Part shown: positions 25,385-33,895 of the stretch, in pieces
How positions within the stretch are numbered: position 1 is the first letter of the stretch
Layout: each line of letters begins with the position of its first letter
Assembly: GCF_000974805.1 (NCBI RefSeq)
Contig: NZ_BBQZ01000005.1
Coordinates: forward strand, 62,001 to 126,000
Direction of reading: 5' to 3'
DNA: 64,000 bases
Source of the DNA: Demequina salsinemoris
GTDB taxonomy: Bacteria > Actinomycetota > Actinomycetes > Actinomycetales > Demequinaceae
Translations under genes and position numbers: made by a program
The notes under the pieces: generated by a model
Told to the model about the DNA's origin: nothing
Database searches by the model: none
Seen by the model: the letters and a program-made list of their open reading frames with translations, nothing else

Positions 25385-26346
25385 TGCCTCAGCTGCTTCT
25401 CGCGGATCTCGTGGCCGAGGAAGAACCGATTGGTTGGCGAGGCGCTGCGCTTGTCGGGCTCGACTTCTCGCGAATCTCGCAGTCGCTCGGTTCGCCGATG
25501 CTGGCAGCGCAGGCGATATCTGCACTGATCGACCGCCACGCTGATAGCGCCGATCTAGCTGTCGCCCACAACGCAATGCTCCTGGCGGGGCCTCAAGCAG
25601 ACCTGTCTGGCAGCACTAGCTTCGCCATGGACTGTGGAATTCCCAACGGCGCCATCGCTGTCGTTGTTCCAGCCGACAAGCCCAAGGCCTGCTCCGAAGG
25701 TTTCTGGGCCTGGACGGTGTTGGTTGCGGCACGCCTGCTACTGAGTCAAGAGCCGGGACCTGCAAGCAGTGATCAAGTGTTGGGGTCCGCGAGTCTTTCG
25801 GAATTGTTGACCGCTGCTGCGAAGACGCCGCCTGTTTCGTATTCTCGGTCGCGGCCACCGTTTCGAAACCGGCCAGCTTGGCCGGCAGCGCAACTCGATA
25901 CCGAGGTCGTCTCCGTTGATTTCGTCGGGTACACATCTGCTCGGCAAATCGGCGACACTGCAGTTGGGCGCGACTTGTTGGGCGAGTTGAAATCTTCGAT
26001 TCGAAAGGATGTCCGCCCAAATCCGGTCGACGTGCTCGGAGAGGTGTTTGAGACGCGAGTCGCGCAGCAGTCCGAGCTCGATGCAGTCATGGATCGACTC
26101 GCGCGAATCGCCGAAGAGCACAGTGGCACGGCGCTTCGCTTGGCTGCGGACGGCGGGTTCGGAAACGATGGGCCTACTGTGGTGCTGCCATCGTCGAACG
26201 CAACAGGTTTCCTAGGCGCCGCGCGGGCGTATCTCGATGTTGTCGGAATGCCCTTCGTGTCTGCTTCGGGCCGCCCTGTTTGTGACGCCACGTTGGCGGA
26301 TCTTGAGGCCCGTTTGAGGTCTGCGAAACTGCGTTTCGACGGGTGA
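25384..26346 (+). CDS. Hypothetical protein, last gene of the four-gene operon
   Basis: A 320-residue protein I do not recognise. It is soluble, without a signal peptide or membrane helix. The N-terminal half is alternating helices and strands (GAALVGLDFSRISQ, then GAIAVVVPADKPK). The C-terminal 130 residues contain a helix-rich stretch ending in an alpha/beta segment. Its start overlaps the stop of the nucleotidyltransferase gene (TAATG), which argues for a fixed stoichiometry. It could be a specificity or neutralising partner of the nucleotidyltransferase, but no motif supports this. Confidence 0.65.
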   Translation: MPQLLLADLVAEEEPIGWRGAALVGLDFSRISQSLGSPMLAAQAISALIDRHADSADLAVAHNAMLLAGPQADLSGSTSFAMDCGIPNGAIAVVVPADKPKACSEGFWAWTVLVAARLLLSQEPGPASSDQVLGSASLSELLTAAAKTPPVSYSRSRPPFRNRPAWPAAQLDTEVVSVDFVGYTSARQIGDTAVGRDLLGELKSSIRKDVRPNPVDVLGEVFETRVAQQSELDAVMDRLARIAEEHSGTALRLAADGGFGNDGPTVVLPSSNATGFLGAARAYLDVVGMPFVSASGRPVCDATLADLEARLRSAKLRFDG

Positions 26347-26362
26347 ACTGTCCGGTATCGCC

Positions 26363-26950
26363 TCAGGACTGCGTATCGCGGCAGTCTCTGGGGCGTATCG
26401 TCGATCGTTTGTCGCCCGGACGCTCGAGCGTGATCTCGTGCAGGCTCCCCGCAAGTACTCGTGGAACAGTTTTCCCCATGTGCTCGAGCAATGCTGCAAT
26501 GGCTTCGCCGTGTGTAACAACGAGCACCGCGTCGCAGTCAAGCTCTGCGAGATCGTCCAGGGCCGAGTACACGCGGCCGCGAAACACCGATGGATCCTCA
26601 CGGCCAGCGACTTCAGCTTGCTCAGGGAAGAGAAGCTTTGCTTGCGAGACCGAGTACCCTTCGGCAACTCCGTAAGACCGTTCCGCGAGGCGCTCGTCAA
26701 TCTGGGGTGCCGGTAGCTCCAGAACGCTACTCATTAGCTCCGCCGAGACAACAGCGCGACGTAGCGGGCTAGAGATGATCCGTTCCCAATTTGAGCCGCG
26801 AAGCGATTTGCCGAGCTCAAGGATCTGCGTCTTGCCTCGTTCCGAGAGTGGCCTATCGGCAGAGCCCTGAACCCGGCCCTCGGCGTTCCAGTCAGTCTCA
26901 CCGTGACGGACGAGTCCGACACGCATCGTGCGGTGGCGAGGCTCGTTCAT
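26363..26950 (-). CDS. Histidine phosphatase family protein
   Basis: A 195-residue phosphoglycerate mutase-like phosphatase. The catalytic RHGETDWN motif is near residue 15, the second Arg is in SSPLRRAVVSAELM, and the second catalytic His is in VVTHGEAIAALL. Such enzymes remove phosphate from sugars, nucleotides or proteins; the substrate is not predictable. It is convergent with the four-gene operon, 16 bp from its end, and sits alone. Starts are possible at 26950 or 26926 (MRVGLVRHGE), neither with a clear ribosome site. Confidence 0.85.
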   Translation of the reverse strand: MNEPRHRTMRVGLVRHGETDWNAEGRVQGSADRPLSERGKTQILELGKSLRGSNWERIISSPLRRAVVSAELMSSVLELPAPQIDERLAERSYGVAEGYSVSQAKLLFPEQAEVAGREDPSVFRGRVYSALDDLAELDCDAVLVVTHGEAIAALLEHMGKTVPRVLAGSLHEITLERPGDKRSTIRPRDCRDTQS

Positions 26951-27091
26951 GGAGTCAGTATTGCGTGGGTGCTGCGGGGCGTCACCACAGACTTCCGCTA
27001 GGGCGTGTGCAAATATGCGCGCGTCGGGGCCCGCTGAGCCTACGGCGAGAGCACAAACTCGTCATCGCAGACTTGCAGCATTGAGCCCACG

Positions 27092-29128
27092 CTATTTCAG
27101 CGCAGGAAGCCACTTGGCCAGCTCTGCCTGGAGTTCCTCGTCGCATGCGTAGATAACGACGGAGCTGCGAGCGCGGGTCAGTAGTACGCGGTACTGGTTG
27201 ACGATCGTATGGCGGGGGTCGTCGGTGCTGAGCCGGGCGAGGTCTTCGACAGCGATGGGGGCAAAGGGATCGCCCTCGCACGGATACTTTCTTAGCGCGG
27301 TAGCGAGGTCACGATTCGCGTGCTTCGTGGGAAACACATGCAGCCGTCCTTCTCGCATACCAAGGTCTTCGCCGATGATCACTGCGCATTCGTCGAAGTC
27401 AAACCCCTGTGCGCTGAAATAGGAGCCGACCTGATCGCGTCCCGCTTTTTGGACGGCCCAATGGTTCGAGTCCGGGCGGCCCTCTACGCCGACTTTGAGG
27501 TTCCAGGGGTAGGCGAAGTCATCTCCGATTCTAACGGTCCGCCTAACGTCGCTGAAAAGCCCTGCCTTCTTCTCCGCCTTGCTCTTGCCTTTCTCTCCTG
27601 CATCCCAGGCCCAGCAGAAGCCCGCGAGGACACGGCGATCGACTTCGCCCTTGTCCTCGAAGTGCTTTTCGGGGTTGAAGTATTTCTTTGCGAGGGCATC
27701 GAAGTCAGCGGCGGTTCGCGCGTGCTCAAGCGTGAATCCGTCGATGCTACTGGGGTTCAGGATTCTGCCTGCGAGAAAGGTGTCGACCCACGAGCTGAAG
27801 TCCGGGTTGCCACGCAACTGCTTCGTCAACACCAGAGGCTCGCCTAGCGTCGCCCTGCCCTCGAGCTTCGCGACGGTGCGCTTGACTTCCTCAACCGTCA
27901 AGTGGCTCTCTGGATCGACTCGTTGGCCGTCATCGAGGAACAGCACCGCGACCCGCGTGCGTTGGCAAAGGATGTGGAAGGCGGTCAGACCTTCGTCTCC
28001 CGTAGCGTTGTCCCGTGCCCATCCCGGCAGGTCGAACTTGTTTCCGGGCAACTGTGTAAGCCGGTGGGCCTCGTCAACGATCACCACATCGTGCTGGAGC
28101 GCCCGGTCAGGCCTCGGATCGGACAATGACCGTGTGGAAACTGCCAGTCCCTTGAGGTCTGCCTGTGCTTTGCCAGCCTTCGTGCGGCGATCGACATTCC
28201 GTTTCAGAGCCTCGACCGCGGCGTTCATTAGTGCCGGGGAGTGCGACCCGTAGGTGACGTTCAGCGGCTCGTGGCGGCGAAGCCCTAGCCAGTTGTTCCG
28301 ATTGCGGGAAAGGGCCGCGAGAAGATGGAGTCCTACCCACGTCTTGCCCGTGCCTGGTCCCCCCGTGACCAGCACAATATGGCAGCTTCCTTCGGCAGTG
28401 TTCTCCAATGCTTGCTTCGCCTCGGCAGCCGCACGCGAGACCACATCTCGCTGCTCGTCCGTGAGCGCGAACCCTTTCCCTTCGCGAACGATCTGGTACA
28501 CGGCGTCGTGCACGGCGGGGGCCTGGCGGTACGCGGCAGAGAGGAAGCCGTGTGCTAGCTGCTTGCCGGATTGGGGGCCCTTGCGGTCCTTCGTGTCGAA
28601 GTTCGCTTTCAAGAAGCCGAGCAGGCCTTCCTGCGAAGCGATCGTGTATTCCATTCGTTCGGTCTTCTGCTGCCCATGCTTGCCGGCCCTCGGATCGATC
28701 GCTGCTGCCACGTATGTGGCGGTGCTGCCGTTTCTGCTTTGGAGACCCTGCGCGGGGGCCCGGTAGCTGCGCAGCCAGATGGCGTGGCCCTGCGCGATCT
28801 CAAGCGCTGGTTGTTGCCAGAAGCCGCGGTTTGTGGACTCAAGTGCGATCACTGCGAAGCGGGGCCGACCACGCCGTGTGCCGCAGACGACAAGATCGAT
28901 AGTGCCGCGACCCGCGACTGGCCTGTGCAGAACGAGCGCTCCCAGGTGCCTGAACTGTGCGCAGGCCCCGGTGTTGCTGAACGCTTTGGCGATGAGCTCG
29001 ATCGCCCTCGACTGGCCACGGGCGTGCGCGGAGTCGCGACGGTGTCCTGCAGCGACATTTCCCCATCCGGCCAGCCCGGCTTGTGCGGCGACTTGATCCA
29101 TGGTGAATGCCTGTGGCGTCAAACTCAT
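27092..29128 (-). CDS. DUF2075 P-loop helicase-like protein
   Basis: A 678-residue DUF2075 (Schlafen-like/SF1-type) ATPase. Walker A is GGPGTGKT (256-263) and Walker B is VDEAH (351-355). LTKQLRGN and NQYRVLLTRARSSVVIYA are the later helicase motifs, including the UvrD-like C-terminal Arg segment. The first 150 residues form a separate domain in which GTIDLVVCG and RFAVIALES resemble a PD-(D/E)xK nuclease core lacking the final Lys, so nuclease activity is doubtful. The start is 25 bp after the stop of the two-TM gene upstream, so the two are one operon. DUF2075 proteins occur in several defence loci; here it probably senses or processes foreign nucleic acid. Confidence 0.82.
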   Translation of the reverse strand: MSLTPQAFTMDQVAAQAGLAGWGNVAAGHRRDSAHARGQSRAIELIAKAFSNTGACAQFRHLGALVLHRPVAGRGTIDLVVCGTRRGRPRFAVIALESTNRGFWQQPALEIAQGHAIWLRSYRAPAQGLQSRNGSTATYVAAAIDPRAGKHGQQKTERMEYTIASQEGLLGFLKANFDTKDRKGPQSGKQLAHGFLSAAYRQAPAVHDAVYQIVREGKGFALTDEQRDVVSRAAAEAKQALENTAEGSCHIVLVTGGPGTGKTWVGLHLLAALSRNRNNWLGLRRHEPLNVTYGSHSPALMNAAVEALKRNVDRRTKAGKAQADLKGLAVSTRSLSDPRPDRALQHDVVIVDEAHRLTQLPGNKFDLPGWARDNATGDEGLTAFHILCQRTRVAVLFLDDGQRVDPESHLTVEEVKRTVAKLEGRATLGEPLVLTKQLRGNPDFSSWVDTFLAGRILNPSSIDGFTLEHARTAADFDALAKKYFNPEKHFEDKGEVDRRVLAGFCWAWDAGEKGKSKAEKKAGLFSDVRRTVRIGDDFAYPWNLKVGVEGRPDSNHWAVQKAGRDQVGSYFSAQGFDFDECAVIIGEDLGMREGRLHVFPTKHANRDLATALRKYPCEGDPFAPIAVEDLARLSTDDPRHTIVNQYRVLLTRARSSVVIYACDEELQAELAKWLPALK

Positions 29129-29153
29129 TCTGCAGTTCCTTGGTCGATGATGG

Positions 29154-30293
29154 TCATCTCTTGAGGTCTCGGAGCCAGATGTAGGCCCCGAAGATGGCTA
29201 GCAGCCCGAGGGAGAGGCCAATGCCCCAGCACAACGCTGTGGGGCCCGGTTCGGGCAGCGCGATCTGCACGAAGCCGACAACGACGGACGGTATGGCGAG
29301 GATCCCGATCGCTCCTTCGAACCATCGCGTCCGAGCTGCTGCGCGCTCGTCTTCGGCCTTCTGCGCAACTTGAGCTACCCATCGCGCCATGGCTTCGATC
29401 TCGCTCTGGACTTCGTCGGCCAGCGCAGGGAGGTTCAAGCCATCTTGCAGTGAACGGAGGAACAACGTGTCGACGCGGCTGCCCTCGACGGTACGGAACC
29501 ACCGCGACCGCCGGAAGTTTGCTTGTCTGCTGCCGAGAAGGTTGGTCGAGGCCTCCTGCAATGGCGCGGCACCACTTGGTTCTAAGTCGACGATGCCTAG
29601 GTGAATGTCGTTGATGGTCTCCGCCTGCAGCAATGCAAGTACTGCGAGGCGAGATCGCCGCTCAAGTCCATTGATGTCGGGCACGCTGGTCTTCACGAAC
29701 CTTCGGTGGTCATCGACCGCAGGGTCCTCGCCCCCACCGCCGCCGAGAACGCCGGCAACCGCGAATGTTGCCTTGGAAAAGCTGTTGGCGCCATGAAGGA
29801 ACCCGTTCTCGTCGAATTGCTCGCCCCCAACATGCCCTACTGCATGCATGATCTGCCTGGCTACGGTGGGCTGGAGGGCCACCTGGATCGCACGGTGTAC
29901 CTGGTTCGAGCTGCTGGCTTCTTCCGCAGGGCGCAGCAGTGCCACGATTCGTTTGACTCCATCTGGCTCCGACCAGGGCCCGCACACGAACGCCCGGTCG
30001 AGTACGAGGCCTGAGCCTTTGAGGGCCTTCACGTCTGCGCCACCACCGCGCAAGGTCTCGCCCTCGGCGAGCAAGTCCCCGAGGGTCTTGCCAAACTCTC
30101 GATTGTGCCTCGAGCGCCGTTCGATGCTCTCAGCCGAGTCCCGTGCTTCGTCTGGCCGCGCCGGCACGGCGCTTGGCCCCTGTGCCGTCGGAATCACCAA
30201 AGCAATGCCTAGCAATTTCTCCGCGCAGTCGGCCTCTTCAATCACGAACTCTGCCCCCTTGAGTTGGAATTGAGCGAGTGAAAGCCGCGCCAT
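29154..30293 (-). CDS. Hypothetical protein with two C-terminal membrane helices, paired with DUF2075
   Basis: A 379-residue protein of unknown family. About 320 residues are predicted soluble, starting with a beta-rich N-terminus (LAQFQLKGAEFVIEE) and including a Gly-rich loop near 180. Two membrane helices follow at about 324-345 and 353-372, with a basic end. The shape mirrors the protein at 23364-24650 but I see no clear sequence similarity. ATG at 30293 (a GTG at 30296 is adjacent). It precedes the DUF2075 gene with a 25-bp gap, so they are coexpressed. A membrane-damaging effector controlled by the helicase is a reasonable hypothesis. Confidence 0.7.
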   Translation of the reverse strand: MARLSLAQFQLKGAEFVIEEADCAEKLLGIALVIPTAQGPSAVPARPDEARDSAESIERRSRHNREFGKTLGDLLAEGETLRGGGADVKALKGSGLVLDRAFVCGPWSEPDGVKRIVALLRPAEEASSSNQVHRAIQVALQPTVARQIMHAVGHVGGEQFDENGFLHGANSFSKATFAVAGVLGGGGGEDPAVDDHRRFVKTSVPDINGLERRSRLAVLALLQAETINDIHLGIVDLEPSGAAPLQEASTNLLGSRQANFRRSRWFRTVEGSRVDTLFLRSLQDGLNLPALADEVQSEIEAMARWVAQVAQKAEDERAAARTRWFEGAIGILAIPSVVVGFVQIALPEPGPTALCWGIGLSLGLLAIFGAYIWLRDLKR

Positions 30294-30486
30294 CACGCGC
30301 GCCGTCGCCGTTGGTTTGGCGCCATCCTAGCCAGCCAAAGGAGAGCCACTACCTCGTGACACGGCATTTGTAGTACGAGTGTCGGAGAATGGGGCGAATC
30401 GCGCCTTCAATCTGCCTGTACCAGGTGAAACACTGCTCGATCCATCGTGGGTCTTGGTGTTACGTCAACAAGTCGATTGCCTGTCT

Positions 30487-30915
30487 GTGAGTAGCGATAC
30501 CGCGAGTCACGCAGACCTGCGGCTGGCGCAGCTGTACGTTCGTGGCATGGAGAGGTTCGATGCGACGCTCGACCATGTCGGCGCCTTCGCGAAAGCCCGC
30601 GATTGGGATCAGTTCCACACACCAAGGAACCTCATTCTTGCTGCGACAGGAGAGATGGGCGAGCTCGCGGAGCTTCTCCAGTGGGTGCCCGATAGCGAGG
30701 TCGTTGAGTGGTTTGAAGTCTCCGACAACAGGCTTCGATTCAGCCACGAGATGGCTGACGTCTTGATATACCTCATGCGTCTGGCTCAGGTCGTTGATAT
30801 CGATCTCCTTGGGGCGGTGGACAGCAAACTCAGCCTGAACGAGAGTCGATATCCCGCCGATGTGGCGCGGGGGAGCGCCGCGAAGTACACCGCCTACCAA
30901 GAACCCGAGTCCTAG
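30487..30915 (+). CDS. MazG-like nucleotide pyrophosphohydrolase (dCTPase type)
   Basis: A 142-residue all-alpha NTP pyrophosphatase of the MazG/RS21-C6 group. It has the metal motif ExxE...ExxD (E56, E59, E88, D91) and the segments DWDQFHTPRNL, LLQW, DVLIYLMRLA and SLNESRYP, close to human DCTPP1-type dCTP pyrophosphatases. It would hydrolyse a (d)NTP, perhaps dCTP or a modified dCTP, to the monophosphate. I start at GTG 30487, where family similarity begins; the frame extends to GTG 30379 but those residues look non-coding. Gap to the EVE-HNH gene is 19 bp, so they form one operon. Confidence 0.85.
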   Translation: MSSDTASHADLRLAQLYVRGMERFDATLDHVGAFAKARDWDQFHTPRNLILAATGEMGELAELLQWVPDSEVVEWFEVSDNRLRFSHEMADVLIYLMRLAQVVDIDLLGAVDSKLSLNESRYPADVARGSAAKYTAYQEPES

Positions 30916-30934
30916 GGTTAGGCGGCAGGAAGAA

Positions 30935-31939
30935 ATGCCAGTCAATGTTGCTCTTATCGCTGCCTCGGACGAAGATGCTGTCGGTCACTTCGAAGACACC
31001 GTCGCGCGTCCGGTCAATATCGCTCGGCCAGACTACGAGGGGCTCTTGAGTCCGGAGCTCAGCACGGCGCTCAGGGAATCTCACGGCGGTGACCTCGTGC
31101 CACTCTGGGGCACGAAGCGTGCCAAGAATGGAGCGGGAGAGCGCCATTGGAGGAAGCTCCAGTCTGGCGACGTTGCCGTGTTCACCGGCAGCGGGAAGGT
31201 GACAGCCGTCGCCACGGTTGCCGTTCCATTCGAAAATGCGGAACTCGCTTCGAGGCTTTGGCATGCCGATCCTGGCGAGCCCCAGTGGCAGTTCATGTAC
31301 TCACTGCGAGACGTACGTGTCTTCGATGACGACTACGGGTTCATCAACGAAGCTGCTGGCTACAGCCCTCGCAACATCATCCAAGGGTTCACAGTGCTCG
31401 AGGACGGTGACCCCCATCGGGGAGATATCGCTTCCCGCGTGTTGCTTGCGCTCGAAGAGAACCTAGGAATTGTCCGCTCTTCCTCGCATGATCGTTCTGC
31501 GGAGGAAGTGGCAGGGCTGCGGCTGTCCGCTCTGGAAGTCGAGCGGATCGTTCAAGCGAGGGCTGAGCAAGGGCAACTACGGAAGTACTTGCTCAGTGGC
31601 GCCGACGCCGTGTGCGACCTGTGCGTACGGACGTTCCCATCGGAGCTACTGGTCGCCGCGCATATCAAGCCCCGTTCCGAATGCTCGGACGACGAGAAGC
31701 GGGACTTCGAGAACGTAGCGATGGTGGCCTGCCGTTTTGGGTGCGACGAATTGTTCGAGCGAGGTTTTGTCTCGGTTGACGCAGGCGGGACTGCGGTGCT
31801 CTCGGACGATTTGCCCAGCGGTCCCGCGAGAGGCTATGCCTTGGCGAAGATCGAAGGCAACTCCATTGCTCGTTGGCAAGAACGACCCGGTACTCGTCCA
31901 CACTTCGCGTGGCACATCAAGAATCGATTTCGTGGATAA
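30935..31939 (+). CDS. EVE/PUA-like domain plus HNH endonuclease
   Basis: A 334-residue protein. Residues about 50-150 resemble a PUA-superfamily base-reading domain (VPLWGTKRAK, WRKLQSGDVAVFTGSGKV, then a pocket-like SRLWHADPGEPQWQFMYSL). The C-terminal 110 residues form an HNH nuclease with C227-C230, H243 (AAHIKPR), N260 and DELFERG. The final HNH histidine position is occupied by a Cys/Asp pair, a variant. EVE-HNH and related PUA-HNH enzymes cut DNA with modified cytosines (type IV restriction). Start at ATG 30935 with AGGA upstream. Coupling to a MazG-like hydrolase suggests joint action against phages with modified bases, as an inference. Confidence 0.8.
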   Translation: MPVNVALIAASDEDAVGHFEDTVARPVNIARPDYEGLLSPELSTALRESHGGDLVPLWGTKRAKNGAGERHWRKLQSGDVAVFTGSGKVTAVATVAVPFENAELASRLWHADPGEPQWQFMYSLRDVRVFDDDYGFINEAAGYSPRNIIQGFTVLEDGDPHRGDIASRVLLALEENLGIVRSSSHDRSAEEVAGLRLSALEVERIVQARAEQGQLRKYLLSGADAVCDLCVRTFPSELLVAAHIKPRSECSDDEKRDFENVAMVACRFGCDELFERGFVSVDAGGTAVLSDDLPSGPARGYALAKIEGNSIARWQERPGTRPHFAWHIKNRFRG

Positions 31940-31979
31940 CAGGCGTTGTTCCCGAAGCGCCGTTGTGCCTTCGAGCCAG

Positions 31980-33812
31980 TCAGTCCTCGTCCTCCTCGAA
32001 CGGGTCTGAGTCCTCCTCGTCTTCGGCCCTCTCCTGCGCAGTGCGTGGCGTACTGGAGAATCGAGGCGCGGCGGCCGCTTGTTCGTCCTGCGTCATGGGC
32101 GCTTTGAAGACGCTGCAGGCGATCCGTGCAAGCTCCCCGGACCTCTCGTCGATTCTGGCGGGGGACCAGGTACTTGCGTCGCAGATGCGGGCGTTGAGAC
32201 GAAGCCAGTCGTCCTCGAAGAGTTCCTTCTTGCGGCTGAATTGGGCGTTCGACAGTTCGCTGTTGATCGGTGTGAGAGTGAGATTCCCGAGCACGTGGAC
32301 GAGCTCTTGATGCTTTTCGATAGGCTCCTGCACTCCCCATGTGCTCAAGTCATTCAGCCAAGCAGGCGAGAGCGTCTGTGGCATGACGTGCTCGATGGTG
32401 AGGGTCGAGCGGTCCAGCACCGGTGGCTGGTGCTTCTGCATGACGAACATCCCGCGATTGATGCGTTCCAAGAGACCCAGTACCCACCGGTGCCTCGACC
32501 GTGTGTAAATAGGTGTCGTGCGTGCAGCCTCCTGCAGGGCCGCGTCGCTCGGCCAAGTCGAGCGTGCCGATCCGGAGGACAACGCGTAATGCAGATGTTC
32601 GACGATCTCTTGGCCATTGTGGTTCGGCTTGCTGCGCAGTGTCCTCGTGGTCTGCACGAAGATCGACTTGTGGAGGTTCGGCTCGTAGCCGGCGAGTTGG
32701 CGGCGGGCCATGAATGACAACACGATTTCGAACGCTTCCGCGAGCTGATCGTCGGTCATACGGTCGCTCTCGCGCTGCCGAAGCAGCCAAAGTAGCAGGC
32801 CATCTGCGGGCAGCGTCGACCAGTTGCGCAGGTCAGTCGCAACAGACTTCGCGTTGGGGCTGAGGTCGCTCGATTCTGGCTCACGAATCCATCGGAAGAT
32901 CCTTGACGTGCCGGTGAACTCACTTCCGTACGCGAGCACGTCGTTCAGCGACCGCTCGAAGGGAACAAGGTCGCGGTGGAAATACGTGAAGAGTGACTCT
33001 TTGCTTCCGTTGTGGCCTTGGCTGACGCTCCAAGCCACCATGTAGTCAACGAGCTCGTCGTCACTAAGCCGCTGCTCCATCGGCAGCCAGGACGATGTGA
33101 AGAACTCCTCGCCACTCTCGGCGAGCAACAGGAAGAAGTAGTTGCGGACAAGGTCGGCTTGGCGGAGCTTCTTGCCTCCAGCGTTCAGGGTTTGGAATAC
33201 GCGGTGCGCGTTGTCATTGTTGTCGAGGCCAACCCACACAGCTGTGAGGTGCGTCTTGATGAGGCTCAGAAGCTCTTCAAGGGCCTCGTTGTCCATCGGT
33301 TCTAGCTTTCCCTTGAAGAATGCGTAGGCACGATCGACCAGGGTGTCTGAGCCAGGGTTCGGGACGCCCTGGATAAGGGGCAACAGTGCCTCCCTGTCGC
33401 GCTTCTGAAGCACTAAGCGCTCCCGGTGTCCTTCCTTGAGGTTCGCGTTGAGTAGCTCTTGTGAGTTGAAGTTCTGGATTAGGGCAGCGCGCTCTTCCAC
33501 GGTTGACTCAAGCTGAGCGAGACGATCGCGAATGGCGCATACGAGGATGGTGAGTGTGGTGATGCGCTGTTGGCCATCGACCACGTAGTAGCGCTGTGCC
33601 TCTGTACGGCGCCCGTCATAGTCAATCTTCTTCACCACGATGCTGCCGATGAAGTGCGAAGGCGCCTCTTCGGTATCGCGGATGCGCTCGATGTCAGTCC
33701 ACAGCTCGGTGAGCTGAGGCTTCTCCCAGGCGTAGTGGCGCTGCCAAATAGGGATGAGGAGCTGCTCTCCCGACTTGAAGAACTCCTTGGCCTGAACTTC
33801 GTCTGCCTTCAC
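31980..33812 (-). CDS. DUF262/DUF1524 protein, GmrSD-like type IV restriction enzyme
   Basis: A 610-residue single-chain protein of the GmrSD family, which cuts DNA carrying glucosylated or otherwise modified bases and uses NTP. The N-terminal DUF262 domain has IPIWQRHYAW and the nucleotide-binding DGQQR (79-83). The C-terminal DUF1524 domain is an HNH nuclease: TIEHVMPQ (H475), LGNLTLTPINSELSN and FSRKKELF. Both catalytic parts look intact. The tail is acidic. It is transcribed alone from 33812 and is convergent with the EVE-HNH gene, 40 bp away. This is a second candidate modified-DNA nuclease in the island. Confidence 0.9.
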   Translation of the reverse strand: MKADEVQAKEFFKSGEQLLIPIWQRHYAWEKPQLTELWTDIERIRDTEEAPSHFIGSIVVKKIDYDGRRTEAQRYYVVDGQQRITTLTILVCAIRDRLAQLESTVEERAALIQNFNSQELLNANLKEGHRERLVLQKRDREALLPLIQGVPNPGSDTLVDRAYAFFKGKLEPMDNEALEELLSLIKTHLTAVWVGLDNNDNAHRVFQTLNAGGKKLRQADLVRNYFFLLLAESGEEFFTSSWLPMEQRLSDDELVDYMVAWSVSQGHNGSKESLFTYFHRDLVPFERSLNDVLAYGSEFTGTSRIFRWIREPESSDLSPNAKSVATDLRNWSTLPADGLLLWLLRQRESDRMTDDQLAEAFEIVLSFMARRQLAGYEPNLHKSIFVQTTRTLRSKPNHNGQEIVEHLHYALSSGSARSTWPSDAALQEAARTTPIYTRSRHRWVLGLLERINRGMFVMQKHQPPVLDRSTLTIEHVMPQTLSPAWLNDLSTWGVQEPIEKHQELVHVLGNLTLTPINSELSNAQFSRKKELFEDDWLRLNARICDASTWSPARIDERSGELARIACSVFKAPMTQDEQAAAAPRFSSTPRTAQERAEDEEDSDPFEEDED

Positions 33813-33895
33813 CTGAGAAACCTCCCGTGGTCCAACGCGAGCCTAGCCCGCGCTGGCGAAGGCCGCGGTGTCGACTCGAAGGTAATTTCGAATCG

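Noticed and set aside
24647..26346. Classic AbiE toxin-antitoxin pair
   Set aside because: The AbiEii-like protein is present, but neither neighbour shows the AbiEi winged-helix antitoxin; the partner gene is unrecognised.
30379..30486. N-terminal extension of the MazG-like gene to GTG 30379
   Set aside because: The first 36 codons do not match the family and no ribosome site is visible; similarity begins after GTG 30487.
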